Shown: positions 10,810 through 22,325 of the stretch, piece after piece | Layout of the letters: the number at the start of each line of letters is the position of its first letter | Position numbering within the stretch: position 1 is the stretch's first letter | Assembly: GCA_036023115.1 (NCBI GenBank) | Contig: JAYKKT010000073.1 | Coordinates: forward strand, 13,207,001-13,271,000 | DNA from: Brasenia schreberi | Lineage: Eukaryota; Streptophyta; Magnoliopsida; Nymphaeales; Cabombaceae | Length of the DNA stretch: 64,000 nucleotides | Reading direction: 5' to 3' | Program-made: the position numbers and the translations under genes | The notes under the pieces: generated by a model | The model's database searches: none | Told to the model about the DNA's origin: nothing | What the model saw: only the letters and a program-made list of their open reading frames with translations

Positions 10810-11611
10810 CAACAACAAACAACAAACAACAACAACTAAGCATTTTCCCATACTAGACGGGGTCGGCTACATGGATTCTTTGTTTCCACAGATCCCTATC
10901 GTGTGCCATGTTAGCAGTTAACTCCCAATAAACTAGATCATTCTTTATTGTTTCTTTCCAACACTTATGTGGTCGTCCTCTACCTCTTTTAATACTTTCC
11001 AAATTTAGTTTTTCTAACCTTCTTACAGGTTCTTCTTTTGATCTTCTTTCTATATGTCCAAACCATCTTAAACGATGTTCTCTCATTTTATCCTCTATTT
11101 GTGCCACTCCTAATTTGTTTCTAATAACCTAATTATGTGTACGGTCTTTTCTTGTATGACCACTCATCCATCTCAACATCTTCATTTCTGTCACAGACAT
11201 CTTTTGTACATGTTGATGATTAACTGCCCAACACTCAGAACCATAAAACATGGCAGGCCTAATTGCTGCTCTATAATATTTACCTTTTAATTTTAATGGT
11301 ATCTTCTTATCACAAAGAATACCCGATGCTCCTCTCCATTTTAACCAACCAGCATTAATTCTATGTGTAACATCTCCATCAATTCTTCCATCACTTTGAA
11401 AAATTGACCCTAGGTATTTGAAATTTTCCTTTTGGGGAATGCAATGTGTGCCAATTTTAATTTCTATGTCCTCTGAAGTAGCCAAATGATCAAACTTACA
11501 TTCCATATATTCTGTCTTTGTTCTACTAAGTCGGAGGCCTTTGTTTTCTAATGTTTCTCTCCATAGTTCCAATTTTCTATTAACTTTTTCCTTAGACTCC
11601 TCCACTAATAC
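10810..11611 (-). mobile_element. 5'-truncated RTE LINE, well preserved
   Basis: The element is on the minus strand with its 3' tail at the left (a 'gttgttgttgt'-type simple repeat near 10810-10835). It is flanked by the 10-bp duplication AATGAGAGTA at 10800-10809 and 11612-11621. Reading runs from inside the duplication at the right towards 10853. The coded protein is the C-terminal part of an RTE-clade polymerase: 'LSRTKTEYMECKF', 'FKYLGSIFQSDG', 'PLKLKGKYYRAAIRPAMFYG', 'EMKMLRWMSGHTRKD', 'HRLRWFGHIERR' and 'RGRGRPHKCWKETI', ending at 'HVADPV'. One in-frame stop (TAG at 11129-11131) interrupts it, where relatives have Glu. The 5' part, with endonuclease and catalytic RT motifs, is absent, as expected from incomplete target-primed reverse transcription. 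Confidence 0.92.
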
Positions 11612-11621
11612 AATGAGAGTA

Positions 11622-12198
11622 TGATGGATATAAAGAGAGTCTAAATTCAATTAATAGTTATGTATAATGGATGTAAAATATAAATGTACAATGGTATTTT
11701 TAATTTAAATCTTATGTGTTTACTATACCAATCTCAACGGTAGAAATAATGTATTCCTGGTGGTTCTTTAATTCTATGAGTTCCTTATATATAGATTTTC
11801 TCACTGTATTATATATTGTGCACATATATTATGCTCAATTCACTTTCACTAGGAGAGATTAAGAAGTGCAACCATTATCTCACCTTACAGTCGGATCGAC
11901 ATCAACGGATTTCATAAGTGTTGCAACAAATGATGTTCACGTAGCCTTTGATAGGAAATTTGAGGCAGTTTCCTCTCCCGATTGTCAAGGCCTATAGCAG
12001 TTTTTATAACACAAAAAAACATAATAGAGCAGAGGGAGAAAATATGTAAATATTGAGTAAATATGTGAATAACTTAAAGTATTAAATGGATACTTTATTG
12101 ATAGTAGGAAAAGAGTGTGCAATATAAATATTTTATACTTGTTAGCTTTTATATAAAATAAGGTTTTACAAGATTTGACTCACAAGCTGATGACATGG

Positions 12199-12230
<32 letters not shown>

Positions 12231-12457
12231 GTTGAAAGATGCAAACCGCTGGTACGGAAGTTTCATTCAAACTCATTTTTACTATATGATGAAGAGTATT
12301 AGGTGATTGAGATTGAACCACTTATATGCAAGTTTTATCTTAAACTATTTTTTCTATCCACTGGTTGAGATTAAAAATTGCATGCACTTGAATGCCTTTC
12401 TTTAAACTTTTTCATTGGTTTTATGGGAGTTCGCATCAGAATATTTTGCATACTCTA

Positions 12458-12549
<92 letters not shown>

Positions 12550-14469
12550 TATACACAACGAGTGTCATATTCCGTTAGCATTTTTGTATAAAATATTGCG
12601 TCTCACCACTTTACAACTATTTAGTAGAGTACTTATTAACTCAGATTTCATATTATATACACACGTGTGTGATGGCCATTCATACTCAAATCTACTTTAT
12701 CTTTTCAATATTTTTTAGAATATTTTTAATACACATAATATATTAAATACAAAGTGTAAAATACAATCATATTTTTCACTCAAATCTCTAGTGGTTTTCA
12801 TGTTAAACAAAAAATTGAGATGCTCGACTAAATCTGAGCATGAAAGAAGTTTGAGTATTTACTACTACCTCTATTTATCTATGTATATATGTGTGTTATA
12901 TAGAAAGATATTGCTGTAAATGCTCAAATCTACTTGATTATTTGAATTATTCAATATTTGAGCTGAACGATTAAAGAGATAAATAATTTTTCATCTTATA
13001 AGAATACATTGTTATTTCCAATTCAGATCTTTATCGTTGATATTGTTTATCAAATGTTGAAGATGTTTGAGTGGATTTAAGAATGGATGAGGTTTGAGCA
13101 TTTAATATTATATATATATATATATATTAATAAATGCTCAAGCTCATCAAATACTTAAATATGCACAAATATGTTCATCATCTGATCAATACTAAAGATT
13201 TGAATTTAAGAACCGAATGGTATCGTTGTGTATTAAATGTGAAGTGTCAAAAGTACAATGATACGATGAGACCCACCACTTTGTATGTTACCATTATTCT
13301 ATCTATTTATCAATAGTTTTTCTATCTATTTATCTCTTTTTATGAGAAACTAATATATGCTAACACAATTAAGTGCTAACAAATTAAAAAAAATCTCAAC
13401 CATTTGAAATTTAAAAAGCAAAAATGCTCATGTGAATAAAGTATACTTGTAAAAGGTACTCGAATAACTTGGGTTGAATCTTGACCCAAACCTGAATCCA
13501 AGGTAAAACACGATAATGCACGAAGTGTTACTATGTTGTTAAGGAAAGAGAGGGGGAGGGTAAAAGGCAATGATTCCTTGCTTTTTTCCATGGCGATTCA
13601 AAGTGAATCTTATGCATAAACAATTATGCGAGCAATTGCAATATCGAGAGGAATCGGATGACCAACGACACAAAATTGGTGAGTTATTACCTATTTTAGA
13701 TTTCATTTTTCTTAATTTTTTATGAAAATTTGGTTGTTGGTCATCATTTTGGGATTGGGTTTATGCATTGAGGTATCGCGAAGGGTTTTGGTAGGTCTAG
13801 GTAAGTCGTGGGTGTCAATTTGGTCGAGAAATAGTTCAAATTCGTTGAATTTTCTATTTTATGCAACTTGTCTTTTTCATTCTCACTTTCCAGCAAAATG
13901 CCACCATTAGTGGTTGTTCGTCGACATGTATGAAAGATGAGAGATAGGTGGATGGCAGGGTATATCATCAGTGGTCTTGGTTGTCGCTAGAAAATAGTTA
14001 ATAAACATCATAAATCCAAGGGGAATCAACCCTTTTGGGGTGTGCCTTGTTGTCGTGTCATGTCCGACACATCATGACCATTGTACTATAGAATGACATT
14101 GAATTGTGTCCTACCTCGTGTCACTCTAATAGTTTTGTGTCATAAACAAAACTGGTTTTAGCCTTTTGTCAAAACATGTCAGAATCATGTTTTGTGTTAT
14201 GTGTTGTGTTCGTGTCGGAAATAGGTTTGTGTTGTGTCTTGAATTCGATTTCGGGTAAAAAACGAAACCTATTTTAGGAGTTTCAAGTTTGGTTCAAGTT
14301 TTTTGTTGACCCAAGAATACATAATACCTATTGTATTATCTAGGTTGAATCAAATTTAGATCCTAAGTGGTAGATTGGATATAGTATAACTTGTTTGGAT
14401 CTAAATTGAGTTTTGGATTATTTTAGGGTCGTTTGGAATTTGATTTTGATCTAATTTGTTGTGCTAGAC
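11622..14469. other. Intergenic AT-rich DNA
   Basis: No coding domains are recognised. Contents include (AT)n at about 12209-12230, a CT/AT microsatellite (separate entry) and a short TA run near 13111-13128. Short open frames are AT-biased and look random. Confidence 0.45.
12466..12544. repeat. Compound (CT)n(AT)n microsatellite
   Basis: An uninterrupted CT run (to about 12502) passes directly into an AT run ending at 12544. Open frames through it (Ser-Leu then Ile-Tyr runs) are artefacts of the repeat. Confidence 0.95.
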
Positions 14470-15552
14470 TCGTAGTTAAATAAATTTAATATTTTTATTA
14501 ATTATAAATGTTCAAGCATTAAAATTAAAGGATTTGGTGATAATAAGTGTAGCTCAACGATTTGGGGTTTGGATCTTGGTACTCATTCAGGTAGGGGGTG
14601 TACATTCTTTTATAGAATTGTGCTAGAAGTTATTTTCCTTGTTTTGAATGGATTTAAATGTGTATGATTATTAAATGTTTTCATTGATGATTGTTAAATG
14701 ATGCTTGGAATTATGAGTTATTTAAAATGCTTTTAAAGTAAACTTGTTTATGATTTGTTGATAAAGAACATGTTTTGATATGAAAGTGTTGTGTGTAAAT
14801 AGTATTTAAATATTGTATGGATACAAATTTGGATATATGAGTTTGTGAATGTGACAAATTGGATTTGGTTTTGGAACTTAAAATTACGACAGTAGAGTCT
14901 TAGCACCTCACAAGTGTGAATCCATATGCCATACTTGTATGGGGTCTCTAGAGGCTTGTGGGTTGCTCAAGGGTTATGACATATAGTGTTTTCCATGGCA
15001 CTCTGATGTGAGAATCAACTTGATTCGATTGTAGTGGACAGGGTAACCAAGGTTTGTGAAGGGAGGGTCGAACGAGTCCTATAACTTGGTTTAGACATAA
15101 TATGGGCTATAACTAAATTGATTTGTGTGAGTATGAATTTAAAGTTACAGGCAAAAAATGAAAATGTGATTTGTTATGAAATAATTATGAAAACATACAT
15201 GCTTTTAATATGAAATTTGTTTAAAGATGTTAACTTCTTACTAAGTTATGAGTCCAAGTTCACCCGACCATTTTACAGTTCAAGCTAACACTTTTAAAGC
15301 GCATGAAGCATAGTAGCAGTTGATCAAGCTACACATTACAATTTAGATGAGCAACAAATTATCTAGATAAACATTTTGTTATTCGAAGTTATGTTTGATG
15401 AGCCCTACACCGTTTTGCCTAGATTATTTAGCTATGTATATTGATATATTTAAGTTGTTATTTTATTCGTTTGTTTTTTATCACCGCTAAGATCATGCTC
15501 GAGCAAAAAGAGGCCACATGACATCTGTTTGAATCGGGTCACGGTGTGACAT
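14470..15552 (+). mobile_element. Possible Gypsy-type solo LTR remnant
   Basis: The stretch lacks open frames. It has the look of a plant Gypsy LTR: a TG-rich leader, a 'cttactaagttatgagtcc' segment followed by a short T/A-rich gap and 'tacagttcaagc' (15237-15285), and a right end 'gggtcacggtgtgaca' (15537-15552). I could not find the matching left end, a second LTR or a target-site duplication, so the left limit is a guess. Confidence 0.3.
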
Positions 15553-16772
15553 GTACTATATATGTATCTTTTACTTCATAGATTCAAATCTCAATCATAT
15601 GATAAATGGTTTATATTTGCTTGAATTTGTTAACGTCTTAGCATGCAATAGTGTGTTTATAATAGAGAGATAAACATATAAAATAAAAGATCACGGTTAA
15701 AATGGGCCAGTGAACTAAATCTAGGTGACTTACTCGATTTGTGACTAACCCTATCCTCACGATCGCCATTACTCACAGCATGGAAGACGACGCATCACAT
15801 AAGTATGTCTGGGACAGGCAGGCGCATATCTCGAGAAACATGGTATGGGATATTGAATATTATAAGAATTTCACCTGTGAATGTGGGGTGGCAACCATTG
15901 CCTCTTGTGAAGTGAGAAAAGAAAGGTATTCTCTTGTAATTTCAACCTGAGTGCATAACTTTTTATTAATTATCTTTAGCCACCTTTAATGTTCACAATC
16001 GTCAAATAACGTGGCTCGCAAAGCACAATAGATCACCTGGATAGGGGGGTGGACTCACGAGTTCACGGTCATGAGTGGGATACTCGGGGCACGGAAAAAT
16101 CGTTGGCCTACCCCCAAACAACCATTTAATTTGCTGTTGTTTTAAGCAGTGAAGAAGCAAGGTGGGAGCGGCCACCCCACTTGAAATATGAAGTATAAAC
16201 GAGAAGAACTAAAACTCAAAGTTGGATTCATGGTTATCACAATGTCATGGCCCCCTATGGACTTTTATCTTGGTTATGCTTTTAAACTATAGAGTATGGC
16301 TAAGTGAAACGATACCATGAGCAATCGAGGGGCCATTTGAACATTTTCAAGGGTGTTGAGTGGCTAGACGCAAAAATCCTTTCATTGCCTCCAACAAGAC
16401 TGCGTGCATCGAACGTGGGGAAGCCTGGGACTTAGTAGAGTATAACACGTTCATGTTAGTAATTGTTTGTTCAATTTTCTTGGACCTGATCTCCGTAACG
16501 CCCTCGCTTTTCTTTGCTTGAAGGCATTCATATCAATGGCTCGTGGATCCTTTCAAGAGTGTTTGATTTACAGTTCCAGTGGGTCCAGACCATGAAGATG
16601 GTATCGGTCTTTAGACCCAAATCAAAATATTTGGCTTTAGGCCTCAACTTGTGTTAAGCTACCCGGTCGTTGATAGTGAGGGCAATATGACCCAACCCGT
16701 ACAACTGACCCAAATGGGATGAGGAATACTCAAATCAATCAGGTTCGGGTATGGGGATAAGGAATCCAGTTC

Positions 16773-16864
<92 letters not shown>

Positions 16865-17163
16865 AGCACAAAAGCCTATGTACTATTGGATTCTGGTTTG
16901 TAGTGATATCACTCACTTGGATCCACATCTAGATTGGGCACAAAATCCATCAATTATACATAATACACACATGAATAATACTATGGAATTCAAGACCCAT
17001 CTCGATTCCGATGGCTCTTCCAATGTGAAATAAAACATTTGATTCATGTATTAGAAGAAACCAACCCAACAGAGGGAAAACCTTATCGGGGCTCAAGCTT
17101 CGAACGGGTCTTTGTGAGTCGTACTTGACGTAGTTCACAATTGGAGACAACTGGGCTCATTAG
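15553..17163. other. Intergenic DNA, no gene recognised
   Basis: Only short frames without domains are present. A palindromic microsatellite occupies 16778-16860. The rest shows nothing I can assign. Confidence 0.4.
16778..16860. repeat. Palindromic (CT)n(AT)n(AG)n microsatellite
   Basis: A CT run (16778-16804), an AT run (16805-16830) and an AG run (16831-16860) lie in series. CT and AG arms are reverse complements, so the whole 83 bp is a near-perfect hairpin. Confidence 0.95.
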
Positions 17164-17171
17164 GTTTGATT

Positions 17172-18255
17172 CAGTGTTATATGTACGTATTGTATTATGG
17201 GATTCCATAATATGATACACGATATTGTATCGTATAAGATATAATATTATGTCGTATCTCGCGATACAACACGATACAAGCGGTATGCTTAGACCCTTAT
17301 CAAACAGAACCCTACATTTTTGCAGAGTTTTTGGCTTCCGTCGGCGTCTTTTAGCATCTCCAAGACGACTTCCGGCTCACCGTGAGGCATCTTCAACGGT
17401 TTTCAAGGGTCTTTAACACCACCCTCACTCCGGCAGTGAACAATATGGTGATTATGAAATATGTTTTTTTGCCTTTTCTCTTTGTATTTGATATTTTCTT
17501 TTGTTATTTGTATTTTATTTTCTTGAATGACAATATATGAACTTATAAAGTGTGTGAATATCTTTTTGTTGTATTTGTGAAGTAGGAGACACTTTATTTG
17601 AGTCTTTGGGTGGTTTATGAAGTGAAGACTGAGGATTTATGAAGTCTTTTATTTTAAGGTTTATTAAGATTAAAGTGCTAACTTAAGATGGCAGGAAAGA
17701 GTGTTAGGTACTCTCAATCTTGGTTTAATTATTTGGCATGATAGTAGAGTACTACAGTTGAGAGAAACAAATTGAAAATCATATCGTGAGAAGGTGATTA
17801 GTCGTGAAATTTCTCGTTTGAAATATCACCTAATTGAATAAGACATTTAATGGATTAATTTGGAAGAAGTGTAACATTATCATCAACAGGATAATGATTT
17901 TGATTTTCAAGTTGAAGGTGGTGATGATCTTGAACAAGGAGGAGAATATGAATATTATTTAGTTTATCGTGATTACATTATGTAATTCATTTTTTCAATT
18001 ATTAAAGTTAGAATTTTGCTAAGGATGTACTCTTTAAATGCTTTATACATTGAAAATTGAATGGTTGTTGATGAATATTTACTCAACTTATGAATTATAT
18101 GAATTGATTTCAATTATCATTTTTTTACTTTTATGATTTTAAAAATGTTTAATATTAAAAAAAGATACAATATGATATGTATCGTATACCAAAATGATAT
18201 ACGGAGTCGAAGGGGAAAGTGTTTTCAGTTCTCAACTCTAAGAAAGGTGAACCGG
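17172..18255 (+). mobile_element. hAT-4, internally deleted hAT derivative
   Basis: The left end reads CAGTGTTATAT, matching the CAGTGTTRTC ends of hAT-1, followed by ATACG/CGTAT-type subterminal repeats (17212-17282). The 8-mer GTTTGATT occurs at 17164-17171 and 18256-18263, as expected for a duplication. Inside, plus-strand reading gives a BED-finger remnant ('ISRLKYHL', about 17813-17840) and, soon after, an acidic tail like that of the hAT-1 transposase (about 17853-17985, 'WINLEE', stop TAA). The catalytic middle is missing. The right inverted repeat is not recognisable, so that end is less certain. Confidence 0.72.
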
Positions 18256-18263
18256 GTTTGATT

Positions 18264-19462
18264 TTCATATCTATTGCAACTCTACCAACAAACCCACAAA
18301 TAGAAAGGGATTTGGATTCTCCTCTTTTCTAGATTGTGAAGGTGGGGTTGGACTGAATCTTGCGACATTACGATATTTATCATGAGCTCGAGGGAAAGGA
18401 AAACATGTGGTGGTCTACCCTTCCAACAACAATTATTTTCCACCATACCAAAGTTAGTCTATATCATAGGCATATGATCCTTTCCCTAGATAAATCCCCC
18501 CCTCTCTCTCTCTTTATATATATATATAATATTTTGTGTGTAAGTGTGAAAACTGGATCTTGATATGTTTACTCATGTCATATATTGTTTTTTATGGCAT
18601 GAGCACAACTTAAAAGTTTTAAGAGTTCTAAAAAAGTATGAAGAACAATATTATTCTACTCATACTCTTGAAAGGTAGTTATCAATGGTTTTTAAAAAAG
18701 TATAAACAACAATATTATTACATTCATATTCTTAAAAGTAATAATTCAGTGGTGGGCATTATCCAATCACTCTATAGAGAGAGAGAGTATGAGTCAAACA
18801 ACCTTCATACTAGACATTACTTGATTATTATCATCCTTATGATCAATCGGATGATGGTATCAATTACAAAGTTATAGGGATGTTTTAGAAAAATAAAAGA
18901 CACTCTTATCATGCTCATACCTCTAAAAAATAAAAGATGAATATGATTTATTATATGTGATATATATATATATGTATATGAATGTATGCATATTTATATA
19001 TATATATATATATATAATACACTTTAATTTTCTAGAATACCAATTACTTGTCTCCTCTACATCATCTGATTGCATAGTTATAGAGATGCAGCCATGCTTG
19101 GTAAACCATATTTGTTTAGTCAAAGCTTGCTGCATTAATATGCAATATTTCATTGTAAACTTATACCCATAATACCAACTCCTGACCATAGAACCAAAAA
19201 TGTATTTTTCTTGCCATTGAATTTAGTTCATGCTTATTCACAACATACAAAGATTGATTAAGGGCAGCCTCGTCGGACTCAAGCATGCGGAACATCGTTC
19301 AAAGAAGTAAGCTTAGTCGGATTCAACCCACTTTTGGATGACGTGAGACGCATGTCTCACATGAAATTTGAGAAATTCAGTGTATAAAAGAAAATACAAA
19401 TGCTTTGTGGGCATGAAATACAAGTACGTCTTAAGTAAAAAAATTATCGGGTTCATCACTGT
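18264..19462. other. Intergenic DNA with AT microsatellites
   Basis: AT runs lie near 18516-18528, 18959-18974 and 18994-19016. A direct repeat of the type 'aaaagtat(g/a)aacaacaatattatt' occurs at about 18632-18656 and 18697-18720. No gene is seen. Confidence 0.45.
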
Positions 19463-19605
19463 TAGGGATGTGCATCAGTAAGTTCGATTCAATAACCTAA
19501 CCTAACCGAAATAACGAAAACTGTATAGTCTTCAAATTTCAAAACTAAAACCGAACCAAATTTTGTTTGAATCGGTTCTATTATTCAATTTATCCTATAT
19601 GGTTG

Positions 19606-19654
<49 letters not shown>

Positions 19655-21861
19655 CTAATCTCTACCTGGATGTAAAATTAGGAACTCTCTTAACCTTTTC
19701 AGTTTGTCAAAGTCAAAATACCCCAACACTAAAAGTTAACCAAAACATAATAAAAAATCTTATAAGGGAAAGGAAAAAACATTTATATTGGTTAGATAAA
19801 TCAAGGTTCTCTTAGAAAAGGTAGTTATCTCATCCACAGACATAAATCTTATAAGAGATGTACGATGGTACAAAAACTTGTGTAAGGAGTCATTAAGGAA
19901 TGACAAACTTCTTTGAAGTTAATATTGGGTTATATCATGAATGACCTTTAAGTCTATACTTATTTATATTGAACATTCATGAGTTAACAAAACATATTCA
20001 AGACGAAGGATCTTTGGGTATGTTATTTACATATGACATTTTGTGAGTGGATGAGTTTAAGGAAACAAATAAGAAATTGAAATTATGGATAAAATAATAG
20101 AAAATAAGGACTTTTGACTTAGTAGAACAAAAACATAATATATATCTTTGGTCCCCCCATCCCTTACTTCAAATCGATCGATGATGCTTTCAAAGGCTTG
20201 TTGATGACATTGCACATAGTGTCGGTCACCGTCACCTAACTCCCTTATACGGTGTGGCATGTCACCTTCTAAACTTGTCACGGCTGCTATAGACTCCACA
20301 ATAGCCTTTTGGCTAAGAGCACTCCCATTCTCATGGAATTCACATTTTTTTGCCTCCTCCTCCTATCAACCATAAACATCACCTTCTTTTTTTAGTATTC
20401 GAACCCGAATGAACGAGCCGGTGAAGTGATATTTCAAATTTCTTCTAAACGACAGTGAAGCAACTTTAGGTTAAATGAAGTAAAGTGGTATTTAAAACTT
20501 CACGATAGTGAAGTAACTTTAGGTTGAGTGAAGCGAAGAGACAGAGGGTTGGAATTGCCAAGCTAATATCACCTGAATAGCCGATCCTAAGTACTTCAGA
20601 GGACAGAGAAATTAAGATCAGTATACATTACATACCTCACGAGGAAAGTTTTAAATACTTAGGGTTAATTTTTTTAAGTGATAAAAAATTGTTGGAGATT
20701 TTACGCATAAAATTAATGCGATTGATTAAAATGGAGAAGGCATCATATATTCTATGTGATAAGAAGATACCATTCAAGTTGAAAGGTAACTATTATAGAT
20801 CAACAACTAGATGTGCTATGTTTTATAGTTCTTAGTGTTGGGTAGTTAATCATCACGTGTAAAAGATGTTCGTAGCATAAATGAATATATTGAGATTAAT
20901 GAGTGGTCACACAAGGAAAGATTGTATACAAAATGAGGTTATTAGAAACAAATTGAGAGTAGTAACAATAGAAGACAAAATAAGAGAAAACCGTTTAAGA
21001 TAGTTTGGACATATATAAAGATGCCCAAAAGACGCTCTCATAAGAAGATATTAAAAACTAGATTTTAAAAATGTTTGAGGAAGAGGACGACCACAAAAGT
21101 ATTGGAAGGAAACAATAAAGAATAATCTAGTTTATATTAAGTTAACTACTAGCGCGACACATGATAGTGCCTCATAGAAATAAAGAATCTATGTAGCCGA
21201 CCCCATCTATAATGAAAAAAGGCTTAGTTGTTGTTGCAGAAAAATAAAGGTTCTACTAAATAACTTATTATAAAGAATAAAAGTTCTATTACATGGAAGG
21301 ATAAGAGAGTTTAAGTAGATGTCACATAAGAATAAGCAGTTGCACACTAATGTCAATAATAACATACAAAGTACTGGGCGTAGTAGAGATCAAACTCATA
21401 TATATATATATATATATATATGATTTTACACAAACCCCCATTTAAAGTTTGTATGTAAAGTGTCCTCATGCAGTAGTCAATGAAATATTAATTCTACCAA
21501 GAACCCAATCAATCGCAAAAGAAATATGGAAACGGAAAGATAAAAGGAAAGGAGAAGCATTCAATGACGTAATTATTTCCTTCGTGGTTGTTGTTGCAGC
21601 TGTAAGAAATGAAAGAGATAAAAAGAGATTGGAAGAGAAGGTAGTCAAAGCTTCTTTTTGTCCCTCTCAGCGTGAGAAAGTGGGTGTGAGAGAGGCGAAA
21701 ACAATGAAAGAGTGAGAAACTAGGACACGACTCTTAACATAAAAAACATTTATTCGGTTGGTTCGGATATGAATTTCATAAAACAGGAGGGAAATATTTT
21801 TAAAAACCGAATTTGAACTATACAAACCTTAACTGAACTGAACTTGATCTTGCTCACCCCA
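19463..21861. mobile_element. hAT element of the TAGGGGTG-end type, hosting an RTE LINE
   Basis: The left end TAGGGATGTGCA and right end TGCTCACCCCA (reverse complement TGGGGTGAGCA) resemble the widespread plant hAT family with AACCGAACC-rich flanks. Such tracts are present on both sides ('aacctaaccgaa', 'aaccgaaccaaa' left; 'aaaaccgaat', 'aactgaactgaac' right). Flanking 8-mers ATCACTGT and GTCACTGC agree at six of eight positions, consistent with an old duplication. The interior contains a (TA)n run at 19609-19646 and a decayed LINE. No transposase is recognised, so it is non-autonomous. Confidence 0.65.
19856..21240 (+). mobile_element. Decayed RTE LINE with an unidentified inner insertion
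   Basis: The plus strand starts in the RT region ('FFEVNIG' at about 19910-19930). It resumes after about 20565 with the region equivalent to 'GDVTHRINA..LKWR' and the arm 'PFKLKGNYYR' (20770-20800), and ends near 21225-21240 with the family tail 'aaaaggcttagttgttgttg'. Many stops break the frame. The segment 20140-20565 does not match the LINE; it includes a short minus-strand frame of unknown nature and two similar pieces ('agtgaagtaactttaggtt', 'agtgaagcaactttaggtt'). Confidence 0.65.
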
Positions 21862-22325
21862 GTCACTGCTGTGGGGAATGGGACACTAAGTTCCATGTCT
21901 CCTGAGTTTGATGTCATAAAAGAGTCATACCTTTTGAGCTAAGCTTTCGTCTTTTAAGTTCGTGGAAATATGGGTTCCATGTTCGATAAATGCTGTTTCA
22001 GACCTTGTGGCAAATGAAACTGGAACTCGGGATCCGGAATTTCGGGTTCGCGTCGCGAATCAGGAGCAGTGCAACGAGTAAGGGTAGGATGGACATTTCA
22101 GTAAACCGATGCGACTATCGTGGGCGGGAAATTCAAAACATGAAAAATAATCCCAGAAATGACATGCATGCGCTTCCCGAAATTTCTGTCCCTCTTTCTC
22201 CAACCAAATCTTTCCCTCTTCTCTTTTTTTTTCCTTCGTTCCCTTTTCTCCTTCGCCTTCCAATCCTTGTTCCTGTTCTTCGTTTTCGTCTCTGCAGAAC
22301 CATCTCCGACCGTCGCGGAGGAGAA
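21862..22325 (+). promoter_or_regulatory. Upstream region and 5' leader of the VIM gene
   Basis: This is the only non-transposon DNA between the hAT element and the VIM start codon. An open frame continues upstream of the chosen ATG to 21990, but it lacks family similarity and is CT-rich near the end (22190-22300), typical of a 5' untranslated leader. The transposon boundary is thus only about 460 bp from the start codon. Confidence 0.5.

Noticed and set aside
21990..22325. In-frame upstream extension of VIM exon 1
   Set aside because: The extra 112 residues lack family similarity and are coded by CT-rich leader-like DNA. The ATG at 22326 gives the expected N-terminus.
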